This document shows positions 1 through 6,702 of a stretch of 10,103 bases of DNA, piece after piece (the first letter of the stretch is position 1; each line of letters opens with the position of its first letter). This DNA is from an uncultured Collinsella sp. (GTDB lineage Bacteria; Actinomycetota; Coriobacteriia; Coriobacteriales; Coriobacteriaceae). The notes under the pieces were generated by a model. That model searched no databases and was not told the origin of the DNA. It worked only from the letters and a program-made list of their open reading frames with translations. The position numbers and the translations under genes were made by a program. Location: contig UROM01000058.1 of the NCBI GenBank assembly GCA_900549455.1, positions 1-10,103 on the forward strand. Reading direction: 5' to 3'.

Positions 1-49
1 ATCTACACTTATGCGATCGTCGGCAGCGTCAGATGTGTATAAGAGACAG
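1..49 (+). other. Nextera i5 adapter (library artefact)
   Basis: This is not genomic DNA. Positions 1-8 are the end of the Illumina P5 arm. Positions 9-16 (TTATGCGA) match the Nextera index I remember as S522. Positions 17-30 are the read-1 linker, and 31-49 are the 19-bp Tn5 mosaic end AGATGTGTATAAGAGACAG. Genomic sequence starts at 50. Any reading frame running into this stretch is chimeric. Confidence 0.99.
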
Positions 50-423
50 GCCGTGCGGGCGGCTCCCGAGCGCTTCAGCGCCACGCGGATCCGTGCGAAC
101 AGCTCCTCGATCGCAAACGGCTTGGTCAAGTAGTCGTCGGCGCCGGCATCGAGCCCGGCAACCTTGTCCATCACGGCATCGCGCGCGGTAACCATAATCA
201 CCGGCACATCCTTGTGCTTGCGGACACGCCGCAAGACCTCCATGCCGTTGAGCTGTGGCAACAGCACATCGAGCAGAATCAAATCGTAGTCGCGCTCCAG
301 AGCCAGATCCACGGCGGTGCGGCCGTCGGCGGCGTGCTCCACCTGGTAGCCCTCGTGCTCCAGTTCGAGCGTCACAAAGCGGGCGATTTTCTCCTCGTCC
401 TCTACGATCAGGATCCGTGCCAT
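50..423 (-). CDS. OmpR/ArlR-family response regulator, receiver domain (truncated)
   Basis: Receiver half of a two-component response regulator. An aspartate is phosphorylated by a partner histidine kinase to control DNA binding. The visible 124 residues form a complete REC domain: acidic pair E8/D9, phospho-acceptor D52 in LLDVLLP, switch T79 in VTAR, and K101 in the KPF motif. The signature DAGADDYLTKPFAIEELFAR is typical of OmpR/PhoB-type regulators, and the whole resembles ArlR. The winged-helix DNA-binding domain that should follow is missing because the adapter cuts the gene, not because of a mutation. The ATG at 423 gives the canonical ARILIVEDE start. A G-run at 429-433 is a weak ribosome site. 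Its stop-to-start gap from the upstream DUF4342 gene is 18 bp, so the two are probably co-transcribed. A histidine kinase gene is likely just outside the window (inference). Confidence 0.92.
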
Positions 424-441
424 GCGTGCCCCCGTCTGCGA

Positions 442-984
442 TTACTTGTCGTCGTTGAGATTTTGCTTGATGTCGTCCGCGGCGTCGGCGGCGTGATTCA
501 TGAGGTTGTTGATGCTGCCGGGCACGTCGCCGTCGCTGTCGATGCGGTAGCGCATGCCAAAGAACAGGCCAATCAGCATCAGCCATATCGTGGCGCCCCA
601 GGCAAACAGGGCGACGATTGGGATCAAGATGGGAATGTTGAGGATGATCGCATCGCGGCGCGTGGCGATAAACTTGGTGTCCAGGCTCAGGCGGAAGAGC
701 TTTTTGAGGTACTCCCACACGCTGTCCATCTTCTTGGAGAAGTCGGTCTTTTTGCTCGACTTTTCGTAGGCTGCCTGCGCGGCGACCATCTCGGCAGAGG
801 GCTCATCGACTGGCGCGGACTCGGTGGCGGCATGCGCCGATGTGGTCTGGGTCTTGCCCTGCGACTCAAGCCAAATGATGGCATCCAGAACGTTGCCGTC
901 GGTGGCGTCGAGCGCGGCCTTGGCATCGGTGTAGCTCACGTTGCACTTGGTGCGGATGGTTTCAACTTTTTCGAGGTCGTCCAT
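442..984 (-). CDS. DUF4342-like protein with UBA/TS-N-like N-terminus and membrane segments
   Basis: A 180-residue protein of unknown function. Residues about 5-43 form a UBA-like helical bundle resembling the N-terminal domain of elongation factor Ts: the pattern VSYTDAKAALDATDGNVLDA followed by IIWLE. A flexible Ala/Ser/Glu/Thr linker spans about 44-78. A basic amphipathic stretch at about 82-110 precedes a strongly hydrophobic stretch at about 112-143, which could cross the membrane once or form a hairpin. The tail is acidic. This order matches what I know of DUF4342 proteins, where a UBA-like domain precedes a small membrane-associated domain. The ATG at 984 is well placed behind AAAGGA. 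The next gene, 18 bp on, is a response regulator, which hints at a signalling or envelope-stress role, but nothing in the sequence states a biochemical activity. Confidence 0.85.
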   Translation of the reverse strand: MDDLEKVETIRTKCNVSYTDAKAALDATDGNVLDAIIWLESQGKTQTTSAHAATESAPVDEPSAEMVAAQAAYEKSSKKTDFSKKMDSVWEYLKKLFRLSLDTKFIATRRDAIILNIPILIPIVALFAWGATIWLMLIGLFFGMRYRIDSDGDVPGSINNLMNHAADAADDIKQNLNDDK

Positions 985-1097
985 GACCTGTCCTTTCGTT
1001 CGATGGGCGCGACGCCGGGCGATCTGCCCGGGCTCGAGCGTTGCGTTCGGCGGTCTGCGTTGCGCCGCCCCGCCCTTGGTCGAACTCTATAGTGCAG

Positions 1098-1125
1098 GTT
1101 ATAGATTAAGCGATTCTTGAGCCAA
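1098..1125 (-). promoter_or_regulatory. Candidate sigma-70-type promoter for the DUF4342/regulator operon
   Basis: Read on the minus strand, a TTGGCT box (1120-1125) and a TATAAC box (1098-1103) are 16 bp apart. The -10 matches consensus at 5 of 6 positions and the -35 at 3 of 6. A start near 1091 would give a leader of about 107 nt to the ATG at 984. That leader contains a perfect 6-bp GC stem (1015-1020 with 1026-1031, 5-nt loop). Prediction only. Confidence 0.4.
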
Positions 1126-1193
1126 GATTAATGTTGGATGAGTTTTTGGGTGGCGGTGGGGAAGGAAGAGGTGTCCTTCTGGGTAGCTAGCAG

Positions 1194-1375
1194 CGAGGTC
1201 TAATACTTTTCCGAGAAGTGAACGAGCTAAATCGGACCCCCGAAGCATCGACACTTTAGAGGCGCCGTTTCCTGCAGTTTCGATACTGGAATCCTGCGAT
1301 TTTGCCGACGAAAAATGTGGATGCTTCAGGGGTCCTAAAACAGACGTTCACTTCGCGGAAAAGTATTAGACCTCG
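1194..1375. repeat. 182-bp element with 56-bp terminal inverted repeats (MITE-like)
   Basis: The left arm (1194-1249) and the reverse complement of the right arm (1320-1375) match at 46 of 56 positions with no gap. The outer 31 bp differ at only one position. A diverged block of 11 bp follows, then 14 bp with one difference. Each arm starts CGAGGTCTAATACTTTTCCG on its own strand. Weaker pairing continues inward to about 1257/1312. The roughly 70-bp centre has a TCCTGC motif twice but no gene. No clean target-site duplication is visible. The form fits a non-autonomous miniature transposon or a dispersed palindromic repeat. A large structured RNA is the alternative. Confidence 0.75.
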
Positions 1376-1449
1376 ATAGCGGTGGATGGGGTACCGGTGT
1401 AAAACGGCGTCAAGGGTTGGTCGAGCAGGCGGTTTTCAGGCGACTGGGG

Positions 1450-1497
1450 CATGGCGGGCGGTCGATCGCCTATCATGGCGGGCGGTCGATCGCCTAT
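1450..1497 (+). repeat. 24-bp perfect tandem duplication upstream of the Nudix gene
   Basis: Two identical 24-bp units (1450-1473 and 1474-1497) lie head to tail. Each begins CATGGCGGG and ends CGATCGCCTAT. Within each unit GGCGGTCGATCGCC is an imperfect palindrome centred on CGATCG, as an operator half-site might be. The end of the second copy forms the start of a TATACT box. The equivalent place in the first copy reads TATCAT, so the duplication may have doubled a promoter or operator. Confidence 0.9.
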
Positions 1498-1525
1498 ACT
1501 GGTTGGGCTCAACTGGAGAGGTGAT
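1495..1525 (+). promoter_or_regulatory. Candidate -10 box and extended Shine-Dalgarno of the Nudix gene
   Basis: TATACT (1495-1500) matches the -10 consensus at 5 of 6 positions, but no good -35 is seen at 16-18 bp spacing. Transcription would start near 1507. GAGGTGAT (1518-1525) is an 8-nt match to the 3' end of 16S rRNA and supports the ATG at 1534. An ATG at 1524 and a GTG at 1521 are out of frame with the Nudix protein. Confidence 0.5.
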
Positions 1526-1533
1526 GGCTAGTT

Positions 1534-1929
1534 ATGAAATCAATCAATGTTGCAGCAGCGATTATTCAGAAGGACGGGAAAATCCTGAGCTGCCAGCGCG
1601 GCTATGGCGAGTTTAAAGACGGCTGGGAATTTCCGGGCGGCAAGCTCGAGCCGGGCGAGACCGGCGAGCAGGCAATCGTGCGCGAGATTCAAGAAGAGCT
1701 CGAGGTCACGATCGGTAACCTCGACTATCTGTGCACGGTCGAACACGATTACGAGACGTTTCACCTGTCGATGCAGTGCTACCTGGCCACCATTCTTTCG
1801 GGGGAGTTCAAAGAGCATGCTCACGAGGACATGAAGTGGCTCGATACCAATAACCTGTGGGATGTCGATTGGCTTCCGGCAGACGTTAAAGTCGTTAGGG
1901 AGCTCGAAAAGAAACTCGGGCTTAAGTAA
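1534..1929 (+). CDS. Nudix hydrolase, MutT/NudG-like nucleoside triphosphate pyrophosphohydrolase
   Basis: A 131-residue Nudix enzyme of MutT size. It probably hydrolyses damaged or unwanted (deoxy)nucleoside triphosphates to monophosphate and pyrophosphate in the cytoplasm, cleaning the nucleotide pool. The Nudix box is plain: G36, five residues, E42, seven residues, then REIQEELEV at 50-58. All catalytic acidic residues (E51, E54, E55) are kept. The usual Gly near the end of the box is Glu57, a tolerated change. The N-terminus INVAAAIIQKDGKILSCQRG and the WEFPGGK lead-in are typical of MutT and NudG. The exact substrate (8-oxo-dGTP, or CTP and 5-methyl-dCTP as in NudG) cannot be told from sequence. 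It is a single-gene unit, preceded by repeats and closed by a good terminator. Confidence 0.92.
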   Translation: MKSINVAAAIIQKDGKILSCQRGYGEFKDGWEFPGGKLEPGETGEQAIVREIQEELEVTIGNLDYLCTVEHDYETFHLSMQCYLATILSGEFKEHAHEDMKWLDTNNLWDVDWLPADVKVVRELEKKLGLK

Positions 1930-1930
1930 G

Positions 1931-1967
1931 AAAGGGGCGGGCGTCACATGGCGGCTCGCTCCTTTTT
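1931..1967 (+). terminator. Rho-independent terminator of the Nudix gene
   Basis: Two bases after the Nudix stop, AAAGGGGCGGGC (1931-1942) pairs with GCTCGCTCCTTT (1954-1965) across 12 bp including two G-U pairs. The loop is 11 nt and the U-rich tail runs TTTTTGTT. On the minus strand the two G-U pairs become A-C mismatches, so it is strongest for plus-strand transcripts. It may still help the convergent helicase gene, which ends at 1969. Confidence 0.85.
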
Positions 1968-1968
1968 G

Positions 1969-4845
1969 TTACTCGGCCGCGCTCAAATCGCTGAGCATAA
2001 ACTCGTAAATGTCTTGCCTCACGGGTGCGTTGAGCTCATATTCGATTTCGACGGCGTTGTCACCGCTCTTAGTTTTAATAGCTTCGAACTCGCCGGTCGG
2101 ATGCATTTCGCCTAAGAAATAGAACTCCTTGCCGCCCTTATCGTCCTTGTTCTTTCGCATAAACAAATACGTCTTCAGGCCGTTTTCCGGCCATGTCTTC
2201 AGGCGCTGAATCTCGGGGGAGTTGAGCTTGCGGTTGCCCTTCGAGATTGCGATGAGCTTGCTCGGCGAAACAAAGCGATCTTCATACTGAATTGACTCAC
2301 TAATGTCGGGCGCCTTGTCATAGTTAATAAACACGGGGAATGTATTGGTCTTCTCGTCGTAAAAATAGCCGCCGAGATTTTGGCCGTTGATGTTCTTTTC
2401 CCAGTTCATCAAGCGGCAAACCTCTTCGTACGTGTACTTGGCGTTGAGAACGAAATTTGTGTTTTCGTACGTCTCGGCATAGTCGAGTCGGTTGCGCGCA
2501 ATACCAAAATCCAGCACCTCGAGAATCTGACGCTTGAACTCTGCGTTGCGCAGGGCGCTCGCAAATGCTTCGGTCAGACGAGGTCCGCATCCATCGTCAA
2601 TAAGCAGGGAAACGAAATCCTTAGGAGTGGCAAAGTCGCCCTTAAGGACTGCGATTGCCGACCTAACGGCGCTGTCCTTAAGCTGTGCGCGGTAGTTTCT
2701 AAGAGCGGCCTCGCGCATATGCCGATAGCCCTCGTGTCCGGCTTCGACGAGCGTTTGAAGCAAATAGAGGTCTTCGAATCGCTTGCCCGCGGCAAGTTTT
2801 TGAGAAATAAATTTGAGAATCTTGGTTTGATCAGAGGAAAATTGAACCGTGTAGTCTGGCTCGTATTTGGAAAGAAATGCATGGTAGGACCCCAGGCCAC
2901 TATTCTTGAAGATAAGCAGCGGATCGATGGAGCCGTTACGATCAAATTCGAGCAACGAGGGAATCTTGCCGAGTTTTTGGCGCAAGTCGAGATATTCGTT
3001 TTTCAAAAACCTGACGGAGGTGAAATCGCCGCCGTCGATGGCCTTGTAAATGCGTGCCTCGGAAATACGATCGAAGCTCACGGTCGAGCATCCGGGGATC
3101 GCCGAATCGCCCTCTTGAACAAGACGGCGCAGGTGGTCTTTGTTATACGTCTTGTCACCCGAAAGCGCGATGGGCACCAAGAAGTTGCTCTGGTAGTTGC
3201 CAATAAAGTCGAGCACCAGTGCGTATTCCTTACCATCATTCAGGCGCAAACCTCGTCCGAGCTGCTGAATAAAGATGATTGCGGAGTCGGTGCGTCGAAG
3301 CATGATGATCTGATTGAGCGAGGGGATGTCGACGCCTTCGTTCATGATATCGACCGAGAAGATGTACTCGAGCTCGCCGGCTTCAAGCTGGCTGATCGCG
3401 GCATCGCGGACTTCATCGGGATCTTGACCGCTAATCGCAACCGTTCGATATCCGAGAGCGTTGAATTTGTGTGACAGTTCTTTGGCCTCGGCGTTTCGAT
3501 TGCAGAAAATTAAGCCCCTGCGGTTGCTTTTGGTGACGCTATATTCTTCGATCTTCTCGGTGATATGACGCACGCGCTCGTCGGATGTTAGGCGTCCGAA
3601 CAAGGCGGTATCTTCGACCGTTTCGTCGTCGATCTCCAGATCGTGAATGCCAAAATAATGAAAGGGGACTAGCATCTCCTCGGCCAAAGCGTCCTGCAGT
3701 GTGATCTGGAACGCGATGACGTGATTGAAGAGGGCAAAGACGTCATAGCCGTCGGTGCGATTGGGTGTAGCGGTCATGCCCAGATAAAACCGAGGCGTAA
3801 AGTGCGACATGATGGATTGGTAGCCCTGGGATCCCGTGCGGTGGGCCTCGTCGATGACGATGTAGTCGAACTCATCGGGACGGAAATCGCTCAGATGTTT
3901 GGCGACCGAAGAACACATGGCAAACACGCAGGTAGCATTGCTTATATTCTTGCCAGTTTGATAGGTGTCGAACGTATAGGTACTACCTAAAAGGCGTTCG
4001 TAGCTTGCGCGGGAGGCGTCGATAATGCGCCGGCGGTGCGCAAGAAAGAGGACGCGCCGGGGTTTAGTTGCGAGCACGTCGAACGCCGAAAGGAAGGTCT
4101 TGCCGGTGCCGGTTGCCGAGACCAGCAGGGCGCGGGTCTCGCCCTTGCGGTGGATTACACCGAGCGCCTCAAGGGCGCGTTGCTGCATTTTATTGGGCTT
4201 GATTTCTTCGAGGTCATTCTGCGCCGGCGTTTCCGCAGATCTGAATGTCGGTTTCGATTTGGGCTTTGGCGGACGTGCCGATCGATATGCGGCATAGTTC
4301 TCAATCCAGTCTCGGGAAAGCAAAACGGTTGAGGTGTCGTTCCACAACGAATTGAACTCGCTCCTCAGTTCGCCGAGTAGGCGGCTGTTCTCGACAGTCT
4401 GGTACAGCACGTTCCATTCTTTATTACAGGTGAGGGCGGTCTGCGTCATGTTGGAGCTACCGACGATGACCGTGCTGGTTTCGCCCTTATCAAAAATGTA
4501 TCCCTTGGCATGCAAATTACCCTGGAATACGCGAACTTCCATGTTGTCGTATTCCAGGAGCTTGCGAAAGACATCGGGTGAGTTGAAGTTGAGATAGGTG
4601 GACGTGAGCAGCCTGCCCTTAATGCCACACTGCTTGAGCTCCTGGAACGTCTCGACTAGGATTTGAAGGCCGCCGTCTGCAACAAACGCTACGCAGAAGT
4701 CAAAAGAGCCGCAGGCTGAGAGCTGCTCCTTGATAACGGATAGTAGTGTTCCGCCTGTCGCCTTCGAGTTGGCGATGAGCTTGGGTGAATCGTTCTCGCG
4801 TGTAAGCGAGTCGAATTCAATATCAATCTGTCGCTGCGTAGTCAT
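1969..4845 (-). CDS. SauUSI-like type IV restriction enzyme: PLD nuclease, SF2 helicase, DUF3427-type C-terminus
   Basis: A 958-residue, three-part protein. Residues about 25-170 form a phospholipase-D nuclease domain with the HKD motif (H112, K114, D119, then GSSN at 129-132). Residues about 215-550 form an SF2 helicase/translocase: Walker A SATGTGKT (243-250), DEAH (332-335), TAT (358-360), motif V around NEGVDIP, and motif VI QQLGRGLR (527-534). The C-terminal region (about 600-958) contains a DUF3427-like segment (about 800-915). The order and size match SauUSI of Staphylococcus aureus (about 950 residues), an ATP-dependent nuclease that cuts 5-methyl- and 5-hydroxymethylcytosine DNA and has no partner methylase. 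None is visible here either. A role in destroying modified foreign DNA is therefore likely, though target modification and site are unknown. I chose the ATG at 4845 (MTTQRQIDIEF) with AAAGG about 10 nt upstream. An in-frame ATG at 5013 would add 56 residues of non-domain sequence. Stretches of the gene are more A+T-rich than neighbouring genes, which suggests transfer. Confidence 0.9.
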   Translation of the reverse strand: MTTQRQIDIEFDSLTRENDSPKLIANSKATGGTLLSVIKEQLSACGSFDFCVAFVADGGLQILVETFQELKQCGIKGRLLTSTYLNFNSPDVFRKLLEYDNMEVRVFQGNLHAKGYIFDKGETSTVIVGSSNMTQTALTCNKEWNVLYQTVENSRLLGELRSEFNSLWNDTSTVLLSRDWIENYAAYRSARPPKPKSKPTFRSAETPAQNDLEEIKPNKMQQRALEALGVIHRKGETRALLVSATGTGKTFLSAFDVLATKPRRVLFLAHRRRIIDASRASYERLLGSTYTFDTYQTGKNISNATCVFAMCSSVAKHLSDFRPDEFDYIVIDEAHRTGSQGYQSIMSHFTPRFYLGMTATPNRTDGYDVFALFNHVIAFQITLQDALAEEMLVPFHYFGIHDLEIDDETVEDTALFGRLTSDERVRHITEKIEEYSVTKSNRRGLIFCNRNAEAKELSHKFNALGYRTVAISGQDPDEVRDAAISQLEAGELEYIFSVDIMNEGVDIPSLNQIIMLRRTDSAIIFIQQLGRGLRLNDGKEYALVLDFIGNYQSNFLVPIALSGDKTYNKDHLRRLVQEGDSAIPGCSTVSFDRISEARIYKAIDGGDFTSVRFLKNEYLDLRQKLGKIPSLLEFDRNGSIDPLLIFKNSGLGSYHAFLSKYEPDYTVQFSSDQTKILKFISQKLAAGKRFEDLYLLQTLVEAGHEGYRHMREAALRNYRAQLKDSAVRSAIAVLKGDFATPKDFVSLLIDDGCGPRLTEAFASALRNAEFKRQILEVLDFGIARNRLDYAETYENTNFVLNAKYTYEEVCRLMNWEKNINGQNLGGYFYDEKTNTFPVFINYDKAPDISESIQYEDRFVSPSKLIAISKGNRKLNSPEIQRLKTWPENGLKTYLFMRKNKDDKGGKEFYFLGEMHPTGEFEAIKTKSGDNAVEIEYELNAPVRQDIYEFMLSDLSAAE

Positions 4846-4950
4846 CCCGGCCAAACCTTTCGAAAGACTATGTTGGCGCCAGGATAGCAGATCGATCGTT
4901 CGTGTTTTAGATGTATGACGATTGGGGTTGGCAGCTTGGCATGAGCTTGC

Positions 4951-4976
4951 ACACGTGTCCGCACGACATGTGACAC
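4951..4976. promoter_or_regulatory. Palindrome cluster in the divergent helicase/membrane-protein region
   Basis: Between the divergent starts at 4845 and 5047, ACACGTGT (4951-4958) is a perfect 8-bp palindrome and ACATGT (4966-4971) a 6-bp one. GTGTC (4955-4959) is repeated inverted as GACAC (4972-4976). CCTGTCG occurs twice just downstream (4981-4987, 4994-5000). This could be an operator shared by both directions. No strong promoter pair is visible; the best minus-strand -10 is TATCCT at 4881-4886, with a poor -35. Confidence 0.3.
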
Positions 4977-5046
4977 TTACCCTGTCGCCCTGCCCTGTCG
5001 TGGCGGCATGCATCTGAACAACGACTCTCTAAGGAGTTCGATATTG

Positions 5047-5286
5047 ATGAGTGACAACACCAAGCATCTCGCAAAGAAGTGCGTCAAGGACGCGGGGCCG
5101 TGCCTCGCGTTGTGCCTTGCCGGCGCAGTGGTCGCGCTGCTGACTGTTCTGGGGCCGTTCGACGTGCTCCGAAGTGTCAGCTCTCTGCACGTTTGCATGG
5201 CCCTTGCCGGCGCCATGATAACTGGCGGCGTGCTCGATCTGATTTTTTGGGTGCTTGACCCGTTTGGATGGAAGAACGAGGGGTAA
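5047..5286 (+). CDS. Small two-helix membrane protein, unknown function
   Basis: A 79-residue protein I do not recognise. It starts with a short basic N-terminus (MSDNTKHLAKKCVKDAG), followed by hydrophobic helices at about 17-36 and 47-68 separated by a short GPFDVLRSVSS loop, and ends in a short polar tail. Both ends probably face the same side of the membrane. AAGGAG at 5031-5036 lies 10 nt before the ATG at 5047 and fixes the start. An upstream in-frame ATG at 5008 would place this site inside the gene and has no ribosome site of its own. It is first in a three-gene plus-strand unit with two metallophosphoesterases, 40 bp before the next start, and is divergent from the restriction-enzyme gene. 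It could be a membrane anchor or toxin-like small protein, but nothing proves either. Confidence 0.75.
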   Translation: MSDNTKHLAKKCVKDAGPCLALCLAGAVVALLTVLGPFDVLRSVSSLHVCMALAGAMITGGVLDLIFWVLDPFGWKNEG

Positions 5287-5326
5287 GCCATAAGGGATAG
5301 ATGCCCCGCAGCGTTAGGAGTTCCCC

Positions 5327-5965
5327 ATGATCTGGTTTACCAGTGATACACATTTTGGGCACGAGAACATGCTGCGGCTCTGCGGCAGGCCGTGGTCGAC
5401 TGTTGCGCAGATGAACGACGCCATGGTCGCTAACATTAACAGCAAGGTCGCTGCGGATGACGAGCTCTACATCTTGGGCGACTTCAGCTTTAAGATGACG
5501 GTCCAAGACGCCTACGAGCTGCGTAAAAGCATTGTCTGCAAGCGCGTCCACCTACTGCCCGGCAACCACGACAAAGACTGGACGCAGCCTGCCGTAGCGG
5601 ATGCTTTTATCGTCGAGCCGCCCATTTGCGTGCTCAAGATTGACCGCCAAAAAATCGTGCTGAGCCACTATCCCATGGTCGACTGGCAGGGCATGTCGCA
5701 CGGTAGCTGGCATCTGCACGGGCATATCCACAGCTGCGGCGACGCGTACAACAAGTTCAACCTCAGACAGGGGCTGCTGCGCTATGACGTGGGCGCGGAC
5801 GCTAACAGCTACGCCCCGGTGAGCCTGGAGGAGCTCAAGTCGTGGTTTGCGCAGGTAGACGAGCCGGTGTGTTGCGTTAAATGGCCGTGGTGGGTCAACG
5901 CCACGGGCAACGAGCAGATCGAGCACGATCTCGAAACCTATAAGAGGGAAGTGGTGATCCGATGA
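5327..5965 (+). CDS. Calcineurin-like metallophosphoesterase (phage-type)
   Basis: A 212-residue binuclear metal phosphoesterase. All metal-binding motifs are intact: DTHFGH (D7, H9), GDF (D52), GNHD (N80, H81), SHYP (H114) and HGHIH (H131, H133). The DTHFGH opening, followed by a short domain, is the form often seen in phage and mobile-element phosphoesterases. A tail of about 45 residues after the catalytic core includes a tryptophan-rich stretch, KWPWW. The substrate is unknown; the family includes phosphodiesterases for cyclic nucleotides, RNA ends and proteins. AGGAG (5316-5320) sits 6 nt before the ATG. The last codons overlap the next gene through ATGA at 5962-5965, so the two phosphoesterases are probably translationally coupled and made in matched amounts. 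Confidence 0.92.
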   Translation: MIWFTSDTHFGHENMLRLCGRPWSTVAQMNDAMVANINSKVAADDELYILGDFSFKMTVQDAYELRKSIVCKRVHLLPGNHDKDWTQPAVADAFIVEPPICVLKIDRQKIVLSHYPMVDWQGMSHGSWHLHGHIHSCGDAYNKFNLRQGLLRYDVGADANSYAPVSLEELKSWFAQVDEPVCCVKWPWWVNATGNEQIEHDLETYKREVVIR

Positions 5966-6687
5966 CGGTCTATGTGACGGGCGACATTCACGGTGGCGTC
6001 GACATGCAAAAGCTGCGCGACTGGGATCTTGGGGATAGTCTGACGAGTGACGACTATCTGATTGTTGCGGGCGACTTTGGCTTTCCCTGGGATTTCTCTG
6101 CCGAGGAGTGCGCCGATATCGCTTGGCTGGAATCGCGTCCCTATACCGTGCTGTTCGTCGACGGCAACCACGAACGCTTCGACCATTGGGCGGAGCGCCC
6201 TATGGAGCTGTGGCATGGTGGACTGACGCAGCGCCTGTCGGACACCTCGCCCATACGGCGCCTGACGCGTGGCGAGGTTTTTGAGCTTGACGATTCAACA
6301 ATCTTTACCATGGGCGGTGCCACGAGCGTGGATAAGGAATACCGCATTCCGTATTCCAGCTGGTGGCCGCAGGAGCTGCCGGACGAGCGCAACTTTGAGG
6401 AGGCGCGGGCAAAGCTCGATAGTGTGGACTGGAAGGTCGACTACGTGATCACCCATACCTGCTCCACGCGCTTGCTTTCGCCCACGCTCTATCCGGCGCC
6501 CGGCTGGACCCGACCCGATGTCGATCGGCTCACGGCTTTTTTTGACGAGTTGGAAGATCGCTTGGACTACAAGCGCTGGTACTACGGGCATTTTCATCGC
6601 GATGCCAATCCGGCCGAGCGCCACACCGTACTCTACGACTGCATCATCCACCTGGGTGACGAACTCCAACCCTGGGACATTGCGTAG
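5962..6687 (+). CDS. Second calcineurin-like metallophosphoesterase
   Basis: A 241-residue metallophosphoesterase from a different subgroup than the preceding one. Motifs are GDIHG (D8, H10), GDFG (D38), GNHE (N69, H70), ITHT (H165) and GHFH (H210, H212), so the metal site is complete. An insert at about 120-160 is rich in Trp, Pro and charged residues (SSWWPQELPDERNFEEA) and probably helps form the substrate pocket. The two tandem enzymes share only catalytic motifs, so this is not a recent duplication. It starts within the stop of the previous gene (ATGA overlap) and ends 15 bp from the convergent gluQ gene, with no hairpin visible between them. Substrate unknown. Confidence 0.92.
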   Translation: MTVYVTGDIHGGVDMQKLRDWDLGDSLTSDDYLIVAGDFGFPWDFSAEECADIAWLESRPYTVLFVDGNHERFDHWAERPMELWHGGLTQRLSDTSPIRRLTRGEVFELDDSTIFTMGGATSVDKEYRIPYSSWWPQELPDERNFEEARAKLDSVDWKVDYVITHTCSTRLLSPTLYPAPGWTRPDVDRLTAFFDELEDRLDYKRWYYGHFHRDANPAERHTVLYDCIIHLGDELQPWDIA

Positions 6688-6702
6688 GGGCGGGGCGTTT
6701 GG

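Larger units (their letters stand above)
985..1533. other. Divergent intergenic region, repeat-rich, no convincing gene
   Basis: This 549-bp space separates the minus-strand operon from the plus-strand Nudix gene. It holds the leader and candidate promoter of the operon (985-1125), a G-rich stretch (about 1146-1184), a 182-bp inverted-repeat element (1194-1375), and a 24-bp tandem duplication (1450-1497) followed by a TATACT box and the Nudix ribosome site. The open frames crossing it lack coding character and a proper start. Confidence 0.8.

Noticed and set aside
29..718. 229-codon minus-strand frame ending SLIHI
   Set aside because: It is an out-of-frame shadow, Arg/His-rich, and its last codons are read from the Nextera mosaic end.
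214..1092. 292-codon plus-strand open frame
   Set aside because: It is antisense to the response regulator and the DUF4342-like gene, both of which have clear family motifs and ribosome sites; its own protein has no domain character.
1320..1375. Outward promoter in the right arm of the 182-bp element
   Set aside because: TTCACT and TATTAG are only 11 bp apart, too close for sigma-70-type recognition.
1450..1497. CRISPR array
   Set aside because: Only two abutting copies without spacers; this is a tandem duplication.
2380..3474. 364-codon plus-strand frame
   Set aside because: It lies wholly antisense to the helicase gene, whose motifs run unbroken through the region.
4846..5013. 56-residue N-terminal extension of the restriction enzyme
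   Set aside because: The extension has no domain content and runs through the palindromic divergent control region; the ATG at 4845 has a plausible ribosome site and gives the family length.
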